Of a stretch of DNA of 64,000 nucleotides, positions 26,188-35,248 are shown in pieces. Within the stretch, counting starts at the first letter, position 1; each line of letters opens with the position of its first letter. The notes beneath the pieces were generated by a model. The model did no database searches, was not told the origin of the DNA, and saw only the letters and a list, made by a program, of their open reading frames with translations. Location of the stretch: positions 372,001 to 436,000 of the forward strand of contig NZ_JASISU010000004.1 in NCBI RefSeq assembly GCF_030063285.1. The letters run 5' to 3'. This DNA is from Pseudarthrobacter sp. PS3-L1 (GTDB lineage Bacteria; Actinomycetota; Actinomycetes; Actinomycetales; Micrococcaceae). The position numbers were made by a program, and so were the translations under genes.

Positions 26188-27279
26188 ATGACATCACTTA
26201 TAGAAGCTCCACCGGGCAGTGTTGACGGTCCTGCCCCGAGCACCAAAAAACGGTCCGGTGGGGGACTTGGCCGCTACATTCTGATCAGGTTCTTCCTGAT
26301 TTTTCCCACGATTTTCATTCTGGTCACCATGGTGTTCTTTCTGATGCGGATCACCGGTGATCCCATCACAGCCGCACTCGGCGGCAGGCTCCCGCCAGAA
26401 CAGCTTGCCGAGCGCATCACCTCCGCAGGCTACGATCGACCCATTTTTGTGCAGTACTTTGAGTACCTGGGGCAGCTTGCCACAGGTAATTTCGGCACCA
26501 CCCTCTCTGACAACCGTCAGGTCACCGAGGTCCTCACCACCTACGGCGCAGCCACCCTTGAGCTGTCCATCAACGCATTGCTTGTTGCCCTTGCCGTGGG
26601 TATTCCGCTTGGCATGATCGCGGCCCATCGGCGCGACAAAGCACCAGATGCCGTCCTCCGGATCTTCGCAATTCTCTGCTACGCCACCCCAGTATTTTTT
26701 GCCGGACTGCTGCTTAAGCTCACCTTCTCGGTCTGGCTTGGCTGGTTTCCGGTGGCGGGCAGGGCCAGCACCAACACTGAACTCGCCCTGACCGGTCTTC
26801 AGAGTCCCTCTGGTATCTACTGGCTGGATGCGCTCCGAAGCGGGAACATTTCTGCACTGGGCGACGTCATCTCACACGCCGTCCTGCCAGCTGCGGCGCT
26901 TGGACTCCTGACAGCAGGAATCTTCCTGCGCCTGGTTCGCACCAATGTGATCGGAACATTGGGGCGCGACTATGTTGAAGCGGGGCGTTCCCGGGGGATC
27001 AGTGAATTCCGCCTGGTCACCAAACACGCGTACAAGCCCGCCCTGATTCCGATCATCACTGTCATGGGACTGCAGATCGCCGTCATGCTTGGGGGCGCCG
27101 TGCTCACCGAGACCACCTTCGAATGGAAGGGCCTCGGATTCCAGTTGGCGACCTACCTGACAGCACGCGACTTTGTCGCGGTCCAGGGAATTGTGGTTCT
27201 GCTCGCCGTCATTGTCGCCCTGACCAACTTCATCGTGGATATTATTGCCGCGTTGATCGACCCCCGTGTGAGGTACTGA
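26188..27279 (+). CDS. Oligopeptide ABC importer permease (DppB type)
   Basis: A 363-aa inner-membrane permease with about six membrane segments, starting near residue 30 (YILIRFFLIFPTIFILVTMV). The DppB-type opening LIRFFLIFPT and the cytoplasmic EAA loop (YVEAGRSRGISEFRLVTKHA) contact the ATPase. ATG with GAGG upstream. It pairs with the DppC-type permease 1 bp downstream. Confidence 0.93.
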   Translation: MTSLIEAPPGSVDGPAPSTKKRSGGGLGRYILIRFFLIFPTIFILVTMVFFLMRITGDPITAALGGRLPPEQLAERITSAGYDRPIFVQYFEYLGQLATGNFGTTLSDNRQVTEVLTTYGAATLELSINALLVALAVGIPLGMIAAHRRDKAPDAVLRIFAILCYATPVFFAGLLLKLTFSVWLGWFPVAGRASTNTELALTGLQSPSGIYWLDALRSGNISALGDVISHAVLPAAALGLLTAGIFLRLVRTNVIGTLGRDYVEAGRSRGISEFRLVTKHAYKPALIPIITVMGLQIAVMLGGAVLTETTFEWKGLGFQLATYLTARDFVAVQGIVVLLAVIVALTNFIVDIIAALIDPRVRY

Positions 27280-27280
27280 C

Positions 27281-28300
27281 ATGAGCATCGAAACAACGTC
27301 CGTCACGCCACCCGGCGGGAAAAGCCTTCTCCAGCGACTTCCCATCGTGTCCCACTTCAACAGGAGCGTGGGGCTCCAGCGGGGCATGCTGGTAGCCGGG
27401 CTCAGTTTGACCGCAGTGTTCCTCCTGACAGCGATCTTCGCGCCCCTGCTGGCGCCCTACGGTTTTGCGCAGATTTCCGATTCTGACGGCAGCTTTCCAG
27501 CCCAGCAGGCCCCAGGAGGCCAACACCTGCTGGGAACCACAGTAGGTGGCTACGACGTCCTTTCCCGTGTTATCTGGGGCACCCAGACGGCAGTAATGGT
27601 GATCGTGGTTGCAGTAACCATGTCCATCTTCCTCGGAGTCATCCTGGGACTGGTCAGTGGCTATATCGGCGGCTGGGTCGACCGGATCCTGGTGGTCATC
27701 GCGGACGCCGTGTACGCCTTCCCCTCACTGCTCGTGGCAATCGTCATGGCGATTGTCATCAGTGGTGGGCAGTCGAAGCTGTGGGGTGGGATCCTCGCTG
27801 CAGCGATATCCATTACGGTGGTGTTCATTCCGCAGTACTTCAGGGTGATCCGGGCGGAGACCATCAGGCTCAAGTCCGAGCCCTTTGTCGAATCTGCCCG
27901 GGTGGTGGGCGCATCGAGCATCAGGATCATGAGTCGCCATATTTTCAAGAACGCCACGCGCACCCTGCCGTTGATCTTCACATTGAACGCCTCAGAGGCA
28001 ATCTTGACACTGGCAGGGCTCGGCTTCCTGGGGTTCGGCATAGAACCAAGCAACGCCGCTGAATGGGGGTTCGACCTGAACAAGGCGCTCGCGGACACCA
28101 CGTCCGGGATCTGGTGGACGGGACTCTTCCCTGGCCTTGCCATTGTATTGACAGTCCTGGGCCTGACCCTTGTGGGGGAAAGCATCAATGATCTTAACGA
28201 CCCACGGCTGAGGGGGCGCAAACGTGCTGGCGGACGCCGTCGGATGGCGCGGGCAGTTCCTTCCACAGCCAAGGGCACCACGGAAGAGAGCACCTCATGA
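27281..28300 (+). CDS. Oligopeptide ABC importer permease (DppC type)
   Basis: A 339-aa permease with an N-terminal segment at about 38-58 and the DppC-type periplasmic start, including HLLGTTVGGYDVLSRVIWG. About five more membrane segments follow, with the EAA loop at FVESARVVGASSIRIMSRHI. The C-terminus is basic. The stop overlaps the start of the ATPase gene (ATGA), so the two are translationally coupled. Confidence 0.93.
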   Translation: MSIETTSVTPPGGKSLLQRLPIVSHFNRSVGLQRGMLVAGLSLTAVFLLTAIFAPLLAPYGFAQISDSDGSFPAQQAPGGQHLLGTTVGGYDVLSRVIWGTQTAVMVIVVAVTMSIFLGVILGLVSGYIGGWVDRILVVIADAVYAFPSLLVAIVMAIVISGGQSKLWGGILAAAISITVVFIPQYFRVIRAETIRLKSEPFVESARVVGASSIRIMSRHIFKNATRTLPLIFTLNASEAILTLAGLGFLGFGIEPSNAAEWGFDLNKALADTTSGIWWTGLFPGLAIVLTVLGLTLVGESINDLNDPRLRGRKRAGGRRRMARAVPSTAKGTTEESTS

Positions 28301-30003
28301 GCACCACCCCCATTCCGGCCGCACCGGGCGCTGGACAGCCTGCTCCCGTCCTGAGCATCCAAAACCTCGAGGTGACCTTTGCTACGGATGGCGGAGACGT
28401 CCATGCCGTCCGCGACGTGAGCCTAGATGTCCAGCCAGGGGAAGTTGTCGCTATAGTCGGCGAATCCGGGTCCGGAAAAACCGTGACAGCAAAGACCATT
28501 CTTGGGCTGCTCCCGGAGACCGCTACCAGCGCCGGCGTGGTGTTGATCAATGGCAACAACATCATCAGTGTCAGTGCCGCGAAGCTCCGACAGATCCGTG
28601 GCCGTGATGTGGCAATGGTCTTCCAGGAGCCTTCTACCGCCCTCAACCCCGTCTTTACTGTCGGGTGGCAGATTGTCGAGGGAATCCGGGCGCATACGGG
28701 CAAGGACTCCCGGGTTTCATCGAAAGAAGCCAAAATCCGGGCCATCGAGGCGCTGCGCAAAGTGGGTATCCCCGATCCGGAAGTCCGCTTCGGTCATTAT
28801 CCCCACCAATTCTCAGGTGGGCAGAAGCAACGTGTGGTCATTGCCGCCGCACTGGCGCTAAATCCAGGCTTGATTGTTGCCGACGAACCAACCACGGCCC
28901 TTGATGTGACAGTCCAGGCAGAGATACTCCAACTGCTGCGTGATCTCCGGGACAGCGACGGCACCTCGATTGTGCTTATTACCCACAACATGGGCGTGGT
29001 GGCTGACCTTGCGGACCGCGTGGTGGTGATGTACCAGGGTGATGTTGTGGAGGAAGCGCCTGTTGCAGAGCTGTTCGCGGCACCGCGGCAGGACTACACC
29101 AGGGCCCTTCTTGCTGCAGTACCCCACTTGGGCCGCGATTCCGCGTCGGCGGGAGTCACATCCCGGGCACATCAGGATCGGAAGGTCCTGGTCAGTGCCG
29201 AAAACCTCACCATCGAGTATCCGGGTCGTTTGGGAAGCCCGGCCTTCAGGGCGGTGGATGGCGTATCTTTCACCCTTTCGGAGGGCGAAGTTTTTGGCTT
29301 AGTGGGCGAATCCGGCTCGGGTAAGACCACTATTGGGCGAGCAATCGCTGGCCTGAACAGGACCACTGGGGGAAGCCTCAAGGTCCTCGACTACGAAATG
29401 CTCACGTTCAAGGAACGCAGTTTCAAACCCTTGCGCAAGGACATCGGCTTTGTCTTCCAGGATCCGGCGGCTTCCTTCAACCCTCAACTGACCATCGGCG
29501 AGTGCATCGTTGAACCACTTGTCATTCACCGGAACCCAACACCCGCGCAGGCCCGCCAGCGTGCCGGTGAGCTGCTCGAATCCGTCCAACTGCCGGCGTC
29601 GTATGCTGCCCGTTATCCCCATGAACTCTCCGGCGGTCAGCGCCAGCGGGCATCACTGGCGCGGGCCCTGATTCTCAACCCCAAGCTGTTGATAGCTGAT
29701 GAACCAACCTCCGCGCTGGATGTTTCAGTGCAGGCAAAGGTGCTCGAGCTTTTCCGTGACATCCAGCAGGAATTCGGATTTGCGGCGCTCTTCATCAGCC
29801 ATGATCTGGCCGTGGTGGACATCTTGTCGCACTGGGTGGGGGTCCTGTACCGCGGTTCCATGGTGGAGCAGGGAATTGGCAGCCAGGTTATGGGTGCTCC
29901 GCAGCACGAGTACACAAAAAAGCTGATCGCTTCACTTCCGGTCCCCGATCCCTTCGAACAGGCACGACGGCGGGAAGCCAACCGGAAACTTCTCGGCGCC
30001 TGA
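28297..30003 (+). CDS. Oligopeptide ABC importer, fused double ATPase (DppD-DppF)
   Basis: A 568-aa protein with two complete ABC domains in one chain, replacing separate DppD and DppF. First domain: Walker A GESGSGKTV, signature FSGGQKQR and Walker B LIVADEPTTALD. Second domain: Walker A GESGSGKTT, signature LSGGQRQRASLARAL and Walker B LLIADEPTSALD. Both domains appear catalytically intact. It powers uptake by the two permeases and is the last gene of this operon. Confidence 0.95.
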   Translation: MSTTPIPAAPGAGQPAPVLSIQNLEVTFATDGGDVHAVRDVSLDVQPGEVVAIVGESGSGKTVTAKTILGLLPETATSAGVVLINGNNIISVSAAKLRQIRGRDVAMVFQEPSTALNPVFTVGWQIVEGIRAHTGKDSRVSSKEAKIRAIEALRKVGIPDPEVRFGHYPHQFSGGQKQRVVIAAALALNPGLIVADEPTTALDVTVQAEILQLLRDLRDSDGTSIVLITHNMGVVADLADRVVVMYQGDVVEEAPVAELFAAPRQDYTRALLAAVPHLGRDSASAGVTSRAHQDRKVLVSAENLTIEYPGRLGSPAFRAVDGVSFTLSEGEVFGLVGESGSGKTTIGRAIAGLNRTTGGSLKVLDYEMLTFKERSFKPLRKDIGFVFQDPAASFNPQLTIGECIVEPLVIHRNPTPAQARQRAGELLESVQLPASYAARYPHELSGGQRQRASLARALILNPKLLIADEPTSALDVSVQAKVLELFRDIQQEFGFAALFISHDLAVVDILSHWVGVLYRGSMVEQGIGSQVMGAPQHEYTKKLIASLPVPDPFEQARRREANRKLLGA

Positions 30004-30096
30004 GCCAACTCCTTGGGGCCAGCCCGGCGGTGGCGGCGCTTTCGCGGCGTCGTCACTGCAGGGTTTCCACAACGTCCTATCCCATAGACTTGCATC

Positions 30097-30549
30097 ATGT
30101 CTGCGACCCCCCAGGACCCTACTCCCACTGTTGACGGATCTGCAGGGCCGGTGCTCACCGGTCCCTCCGAAACACCTTATGACGCAGCCGCCAGCTCCTT
30201 GGCCGGGCACGTCCAGGATTCCGTCATGGCGGAGCTGCTGTCGATCCGCTCAAGCATCGACAACATCGATGCCACACTTGTGTTCCTGCTGGCGGAGCGC
30301 TTTAAAGCAACGCAGAAAGTGGGTTTCCTTAAAGCGGAGCACCGCCTCCCGGCAGGGGACCCAGGGCGTGAAGCAGCGCAGATTTCCCGGCTGCGCAGAT
30401 TGGCAGGAGAAGCGCACCTGGACCCTGCCTTCGCCGAAAAATTCCTGAACTTCATCATCGGCGAGGTCATCCGGCACCACGAGGCCATCGCGGAGGGGCT
30501 TCCGGTCCCCGGGGACATCCAGCCAGGCGTTGTCGGCACGGAGTCCTGA
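30097..30549 (+). CDS. Chorismate mutase (AroQ type)
   Basis: A 150-aa protein with an AroQ-type all-helical chorismate mutase domain (about residues 48-140), which converts chorismate to prephenate for Phe/Tyr synthesis. Key segments are LLSIRSSIDNIDATLVFLLA, ERFKATQKVGFLKAEH and the final helix FLNFIIGEVIRHHEAIAE. The N-terminal 45 residues look disordered. TAGACT lies six bases before the ATG, so the transcript may be leaderless. It lacks a signal peptide. Confidence 0.85.
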   Translation: MSATPQDPTPTVDGSAGPVLTGPSETPYDAAASSLAGHVQDSVMAELLSIRSSIDNIDATLVFLLAERFKATQKVGFLKAEHRLPAGDPGREAAQISRLRRLAGEAHLDPAFAEKFLNFIIGEVIRHHEAIAEGLPVPGDIQPGVVGTES

Positions 30550-30550
30550 C

Positions 30551-31639
30551 GTGGCACGGCCTGCGTCGACGTCACCGGAAGGGGACCGCCACTCCAACCG
30601 GCACCACGAGCCCGGCCTGGAGATTGTGCATCATGTGAGCGCCACCGCGTTGGGAACCTGGCCCGGCCAGGACGCAGTGGAAGCAACGCGGATTATTCGT
30701 GGTGAGTTGGGTACACCCCATCTTCCGTTCCTGCCCGAGCTGCCGGCCAGGGGAGTGGGCGCAGATGCTATTGGCCGTAGCGCGTCGCTGCTGGTGGACA
30801 TGGCGGCTGATGTCCAGCCGCACGGCTGGCGGATCACATCCCGGCCAGGCCGCGACATCCACCGCGCACGCTCCCTTCTAAAGAGTGACATCAATGTTCT
30901 AGCCGACGTTGCTGGCACTGAGGATAGCCAGTCGGCTGGGATTAAGATCTCGCTGGCAGGCCCGCTGAGCCTTGCCGCTGAACTGCACCTGCATTCGGGG
31001 GAACGCTCCCTCCTTGACCATGGAGCACGTCGCGATGTGGCGCATTCGCTGGCCGCAGGTGTCGGGGAGCACCTCCGGCAGGTTGCGGCGGCGGTTCCCG
31101 ATGCAGCCATCATCGTGCAGCTTGACGAGCCGGAGATCAGCCGGATTCTGGCGGGAACCATTCCTACCGCCAGCGGCTACCGCACCCTCCGCTCCCTTGG
31201 TCAGCAAGAGGCGATTGCCCATCTGCGTATTGTCATTGATGCCCTGCACGACGCCGGTGCTGCCGCCGTCGTCATTTCCATTCCTTCTGAAGAGGCACCG
31301 ATAGCCCTCCTGCGCGCTGCAGGTGCCGACGGACTTGCGGTACCGCTGCGCGGACTCGACAGAAAACAGTGGGAAGTCCTTGCAGAGGCAGTGGAAGCGG
31401 GCTTCCACTTGTGGGCTGGAGCCCTGGAGATCCGGGACGGGACTCCGGACAGGACCGCTACGGCCGTAAAGGCCCTCTGGACTCCGTGGCGGGAGACAGG
31501 CCTGACGGCAGCAGCCCTCGGTGGAGTTCGCCTCACCCCCGCCATCGGTCTTGACACGCTGACGCCAGCGGCGGCAACACAGGTCCTCAAGCGTCTGACA
31601 CAGGCCGCAGACGGGGTCAACCAATTGATCCTGGGCTGA
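30551..31639 (+). CDS. MetE C-terminal-like (B12-independent methionine synthase family) protein
   Basis: About 362 aa with the TIM-barrel fold of the cobalamin-independent methionine synthase C-terminal domain (ATALGTWPG near the start, LDEPEISRILAGTIPTASG in the middle, LTPAIGLDTLTP near the end). At the strand where MetE carries its zinc-binding His-x-Cys, this protein reads VVISIPSEEAP, so zinc-dependent methyl transfer is doubtful. I chose GTG at 30551, one base after the chorismate mutase stop; TTG at 30530 would overlap that gene. I recall a homologue downstream of mnmA in mycobacteria (Rv3015c). Confidence 0.75.
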   Translation: MARPASTSPEGDRHSNRHHEPGLEIVHHVSATALGTWPGQDAVEATRIIRGELGTPHLPFLPELPARGVGADAIGRSASLLVDMAADVQPHGWRITSRPGRDIHRARSLLKSDINVLADVAGTEDSQSAGIKISLAGPLSLAAELHLHSGERSLLDHGARRDVAHSLAAGVGEHLRQVAAAVPDAAIIVQLDEPEISRILAGTIPTASGYRTLRSLGQQEAIAHLRIVIDALHDAGAAAVVISIPSEEAPIALLRAAGADGLAVPLRGLDRKQWEVLAEAVEAGFHLWAGALEIRDGTPDRTATAVKALWTPWRETGLTAAALGGVRLTPAIGLDTLTPAAATQVLKRLTQAADGVNQLILG

Positions 31640-31692
31640 GCCTGCACGCTCCCCGCCGCCTCTGCGTGGGATTCAGGTGCCCCCGGGCCGGA

Positions 31693-32391
31693 TCAGCTGC
31701 GCCCTTCCCACCGTTCGGGGGCTGCGTAGGCAGGAAGATAGCCAGCTGCGGAGCCGCCAGCCTGGTAGGACCGCAGGCGATAGGAGAAATCGCCCGCGTA
31801 GACCAGCACCACTCCTAGCTGGGGTTGGATGACTTTGACCTGGATCCGGTGCCTTTCGGATTCCGAATCCCACCACTGCTGGGCGTAGGCCTTCGCATCG
31901 ATTGCTCCCGGCAAAGGGATACGGAGAGCTCCCAGGAAGAGTCGGGACACCTCTGAAACTCCGCGCAGCTTGCCGTCCTCAGTGACGCTCAGATTCAGGT
32001 CCGTCACCATCCGCCGCCACCGCCCTACGTAGTCCAGGAGTCCTCCCGTGGTGGGGTCGAGGCTGGTGGTGTCCTGAAAGAGCCTGGTCCGGGCGGGGAA
32101 CTGAATTTCGCGGCGGGCAGTGATGCTTGAGCGGCCAAAAGGATCCAGATGTGCATGATTCTCAATCCGGAACGGAATATTCTCGCCATATTCGGGAAAG
32201 AATGCTTCTTCGCCAGCACTCATTTTTAGGAAAGGCCGCAGCCACGGCTGTGGGCACCCCACAACGTGGAACGTCCCCTCTCCAATGCCGTAGTGACCTT
32301 GGCCTGGAGCAAGGGAGAAATAATCCTGTACTTCCGGTTGCAGACGTTGAAAGTTACTTCCAAGCGCTGCCTGGTAGAGGGGAAGGGTCAT
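31693..32391 (-). CDS. DUF4166 domain protein
   Basis: A 232-aa protein matching DUF4166, a domain of unknown function often found after saccharopine-dehydrogenase-like domains. Here it stands alone. Conserved stretches are PLYQAALGSNFQRL, GLLDYVGRW, LSVTEDGKLRGVS and the terminal VKVIQPQLGVVLVYAGDF. AGGAGG lies seven bases before the ATG at 32391, which decides this start over the longer open frame to 32496. It is divergent from mtrA. Confidence 0.75.
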   Translation of the reverse strand: MTLPLYQAALGSNFQRLQPEVQDYFSLAPGQGHYGIGEGTFHVVGCPQPWLRPFLKMSAGEEAFFPEYGENIPFRIENHAHLDPFGRSSITARREIQFPARTRLFQDTTSLDPTTGGLLDYVGRWRRMVTDLNLSVTEDGKLRGVSEVSRLFLGALRIPLPGAIDAKAYAQQWWDSESERHRIQVKVIQPQLGVVLVYAGDFSYRLRSYQAGGSAAGYLPAYAAPERWEGRS

Positions 32392-32679
32392 GGGAATGCC
32401 TCCTGGGATTGTGCGCCTGCGGATAACCGGGTACGCCGTTCCACCGGGATACGGCCATTGCGCGCAAGCATGCCACAGGTATCCTGGACCCACCAACCAG
32501 CGCCCTGGATGAGTCCCATTTTTGCGACGTGTACCCCTGGGAAAGCGGTGACCTGCGGTTCCGCGACAGCGGCATCATTACGGGGCGCTGCATGGTCCGA
32601 TCACTCAGGCGCGTGCAGCCGCCATGCCCGGGCATCCGCGAGATAGGCGAATCGTAGGCGTATAAGGGAACATATAACT
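32392..32679. other. Intergenic region upstream of mtrA
   Basis: A 288-bp region between divergent genes. A plus-strand frame is open from 32427 to 32655 with gene-like codon use but no start codon before an internal ATG, and no family resemblance. GGGAA at about 32666-32670 serves as the mtrA ribosome-binding site. I see no confident promoter. Confidence 0.4.
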
Positions 32680-33354
32680 ATGAAGGCACGCATTCTGGTA
32701 GTTGACGATGACGAGGCCCTGGCGGAAATGATCGGCATTGTTCTGCGCAATGACGGCTTTGACCCGGCGTTCTGCGCCGATGGTAGCCAGGCACTCGAGG
32801 CTTTCCGTGCCGCCAAACCGGACCTTGTGCTCTTGGATGTGATGCTGCCCGGAGCAGACGGCATTGAGGTCTGCCGGCAGATCAGGGCGGAATCCGACGT
32901 TCCGATCGTCATGCTGACGGCCAAGTCCGACACCTCCGATGTTGTCCGAGGACTCGAATCCGGAGCGGACGACTACGTCCCCAAGCCATTTAAGCCTGCA
33001 GAGCTTGTGGCACGAGTACGTGCCCGGCTTCGCCCCGGCGACCAGAAGGCGCCCGAGACGCTACGGATCGCCGATGTCACCATTGACGTCGCTGGCCACG
33101 TGGTCAGCCGAGGTGATGAACGCATTTCGCTCACCCCCCTCGAATTTGATCTCCTGGTAGCCCTGGCCCGCAAACCATGGCAGGTCTTCACCCGCGAATT
33201 GCTCCTGGAACAGGTCTGGGGTTACCGGCATGCAGCTGATACGCGGCTCGTCAATGTCCACGTGCAGCGACTCCGCTCAAAAATCGAGCAGGATCCGGAA
33301 GCCCCAGAAGTTGTCCTGACGGTCCGCGGTGTCGGATATAAAGCAGGTTCCTGA
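32680..33354 (+). CDS. mtrA: Response regulator MtrA
   Basis: A 224-aa OmpR-family regulator. The receiver domain has the acidic pocket at VDDDEAL and the phospho-acceptor Asp53 in LLDVMLPGADG. The C-terminal winged helix includes SLTPLEFDLLVALARKPWQVFTRELLLEQVWGY-type residues and ends [12 protein letters not shown]. The sequence is very close to actinobacterial MtrA, which controls cell-wall turnover, division and replication genes. It is followed by mtrB (26-nt overlap) and lpqB, the standard operon. Confidence 0.97.
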   Translation: MKARILVVDDDEALAEMIGIVLRNDGFDPAFCADGSQALEAFRAAKPDLVLLDVMLPGADGIEVCRQIRAESDVPIVMLTAKSDTSDVVRGLESGADDYVPKPFKPAELVARVRARLRPGDQKAPETLRIADVTIDVAGHVVSRGDERISLTPLEFDLLVALARKPWQVFTRELLLEQVWGYRHAADTRLVNVHVQRLRSKIEQDPEAPEVVLTVRGVGYKAGS

Positions 33355-35248
33355 ACAGTCCCGCGGTGAACAACCCACTGCGGGGACACGTCAGGACACA
33401 AGCACCCACCACCAGACCGCCGAGCCCGGCCCACTGGATGCTGCCGAGCAGGACGGAGCTACCCCGACGCCAGCCTCGCTCCCACAGCGTGCCCGGATCT
33501 GGCGCCGTCGTACGTTGATTGTGTCGCTGAGGGTTGGCAGGCTTCTGCGCCTCGGCCTCGCGCGGTTGCTGCCTGGGCTGCGCTTCGTGGGCAGGTCCCT
33601 GCACCGGCGCTGGCGGCGGTCCCTGCAGTTCCGTACGATCCTGACCACCCTGCTGCTGTCTGTCACCTCGTTTGCGGTTGTGGGCGCCTACCTGTCCAAC
33701 CAGATTGCACACAACCTCTTTGAGGAACGGCTGGTTCAAGCGGAAACGGAAACCCGCTACAACGTCAAACAGGTCCAGGACACGTTCAATGGCGCCCAGG
33801 TCACAGACCAGTCCAGTGTCATCACCCTGGTCTATGACACGCTCACGGCCGTCGAAGGCCGGGGTTCGGTCATTCAGCGCCGTTACGTGTTCGAAGCGGT
33901 TCCCGACCAGACAAAACCCCGAAATCGCTGGGTCGAGTCCAGGGCCTCGGACCAGCTCACCGTCAGCGTCATCCCTGATGACCTGCGGAAAGCAGTCCAG
34001 GAGTCAGGAAAGAACCAGTTCTGGGCATCCACGGTGATCCCAGTGGGCACCGAGGACCACCCCGGAATCGCGGTGGGCAACAAAGTCACTTTTAATGGCA
34101 CGCTCTACGAGCTGTATCTGATCTACGACCTCAACACCGCCCAGCGCACACTCGATCAGATCCAGGGGGTTCTGTGGGCTGCGTTTGCAGTCCTTGTCTT
34201 CATTATTGGCGGTATTGCCTGGTACGTGACGCGAAACGTTGTCAGTCCTGTCAGCCATGCGGCGCTTGTGTCCGAAAAGCTCGCGGCCGGACAGTTGCAG
34301 GAACGCATGGTGGTCAAGGGAGAAGACGAGATGGCCCGCCTCGGAGCCTCGTTTAATCACATGGCCGCCAGCCTGCAGGAGCAGATTACCCAACTGGCCA
34401 CACTCTCGGCTATGCAGCAACGCTTTGTTTCAGATGTTTCCCATGAACTGCGAACTCCGCTGACCACTGTCCGGATGGCAGCGGAAGTCCTCTTTGACGC
34501 GCGGGACGATTTTGATCCGATCAACAAGCGCTCGGCGGAATTGCTCTACTACCAGGTTGAACGTTTCCAGTCGCTGCTGGCCGATCTTTTGGAGATCTCC
34601 CGCTTCGATGCCGGGGTAGCAATGCTCGACGCTGAATCCGAAGACATCGTCAATGTCGTCCAGCACGTGGTGGATGGAGCCGCGCCCGTGGCGGTCCAGT
34701 ATGGCTCGGCAATCACAGTGAATGCGCCTGCCGACGGGATAGTGGTAGAGATGGATGCGCGGCGAATTGACAGGATCCTGCGCAATCTTGTGCTCAACGC
34801 CGTGGAACATAGCGAGGGAAAACCCGTATCCATCACACTGGCCGCTACTGACTCAGTGGTTTCGATCTCCGTGAGGGATTACGGGATTGGCATGAATCCT
34901 GGCGATGCTGCACGTGTTTTCGACCGATTCTGGCGAGCCGATCCAGCCCGGGCGCGGACCACAGGTGGAAGTGGCCTGGGGCTCTCCATTGCGACAGAGG
35001 ATACGAAGCTGCATGGCGGCTGGCTTCAGGCTTGGGGAGCCAAAGGCGTCGGCTCCAATTTCCTGCTCACGCTGCCCCTGAAAAAGGGTGACTCTGTCGA
35101 TACTCCGGCGCTGGCTCTTGACCCCTATAGCCTGGCAATGCCGCCCATGACCGGGTCCGTGCCGATGCTGACACTAGAGGCGAGTCCGCGACCACGAGCA
35201 TCCGAATCTACTGGGGAAACTAGCCCCGGCCTGGGAGAGAAGCCATGA
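33329..35248 (+). CDS. mtrB: Sensor histidine kinase MtrB
   Basis: A 639-aa membrane kinase. The N-terminus is disordered, the first membrane segment is at about residues 100-125, an extracytoplasmic sensor domain follows, and the second membrane segment is at about 282-302. Then come HAMP, the HisKA domain with phosphorylated His372 in [11 protein letters not shown], and the ATPase domain ([23 protein letters not shown]). The GTG start at 33329 overlaps the end of mtrA. It phosphorylates MtrA, and LpqB is reported to modulate it in mycobacteria. Confidence 0.95.
   Translation: MSDIKQVPEQSRGEQPTAGTRQDTSTHHQTAEPGPLDAAEQDGATPTPASLPQRARIWRRRTLIVSLRVGRLLRLGLARLLPGLRFVGRSLHRRWRRSLQFRTILTTLLLSVTSFAVVGAYLSNQIAHNLFEERLVQAETETRYNVKQVQDTFNGAQVTDQSSVITLVYDTLTAVEGRGSVIQRRYVFEAVPDQTKPRNRWVESRASDQLTVSVIPDDLRKAVQESGKNQFWASTVIPVGTEDHPGIAVGNKVTFNGTLYELYLIYDLNTAQRTLDQIQGVLWAAFAVLVFIIGGIAWYVTRNVVSPVSHAALVSEKLAAGQLQERMVVKGEDEMARLGASFNHMAASLQEQITQLATLSAMQQRFVSDVSHELRTPLTTVRMAAEVLFDARDDFDPINKRSAELLYYQVERFQSLLADLLEISRFDAGVAMLDAESEDIVNVVQHVVDGAAPVAVQYGSAITVNAPADGIVVEMDARRIDRILRNLVLNAVEHSEGKPVSITLAATDSVVSISVRDYGIGMNPGDAARVFDRFWRADPARARTTGGSGLGLSIATEDTKLHGGWLQAWGAKGVGSNFLLTLPLKKGDSVDTPALALDPYSLAMPPMTGSVPMLTLEASPRPRASESTGETSPGLGEKP

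Noticed and set aside
32427-32655. Open plus-strand frame before mtrA with gene-like codon use
   Set aside because: No start codon at its beginning, no ribosome-binding site and no recognisable similarity; left as intergenic.
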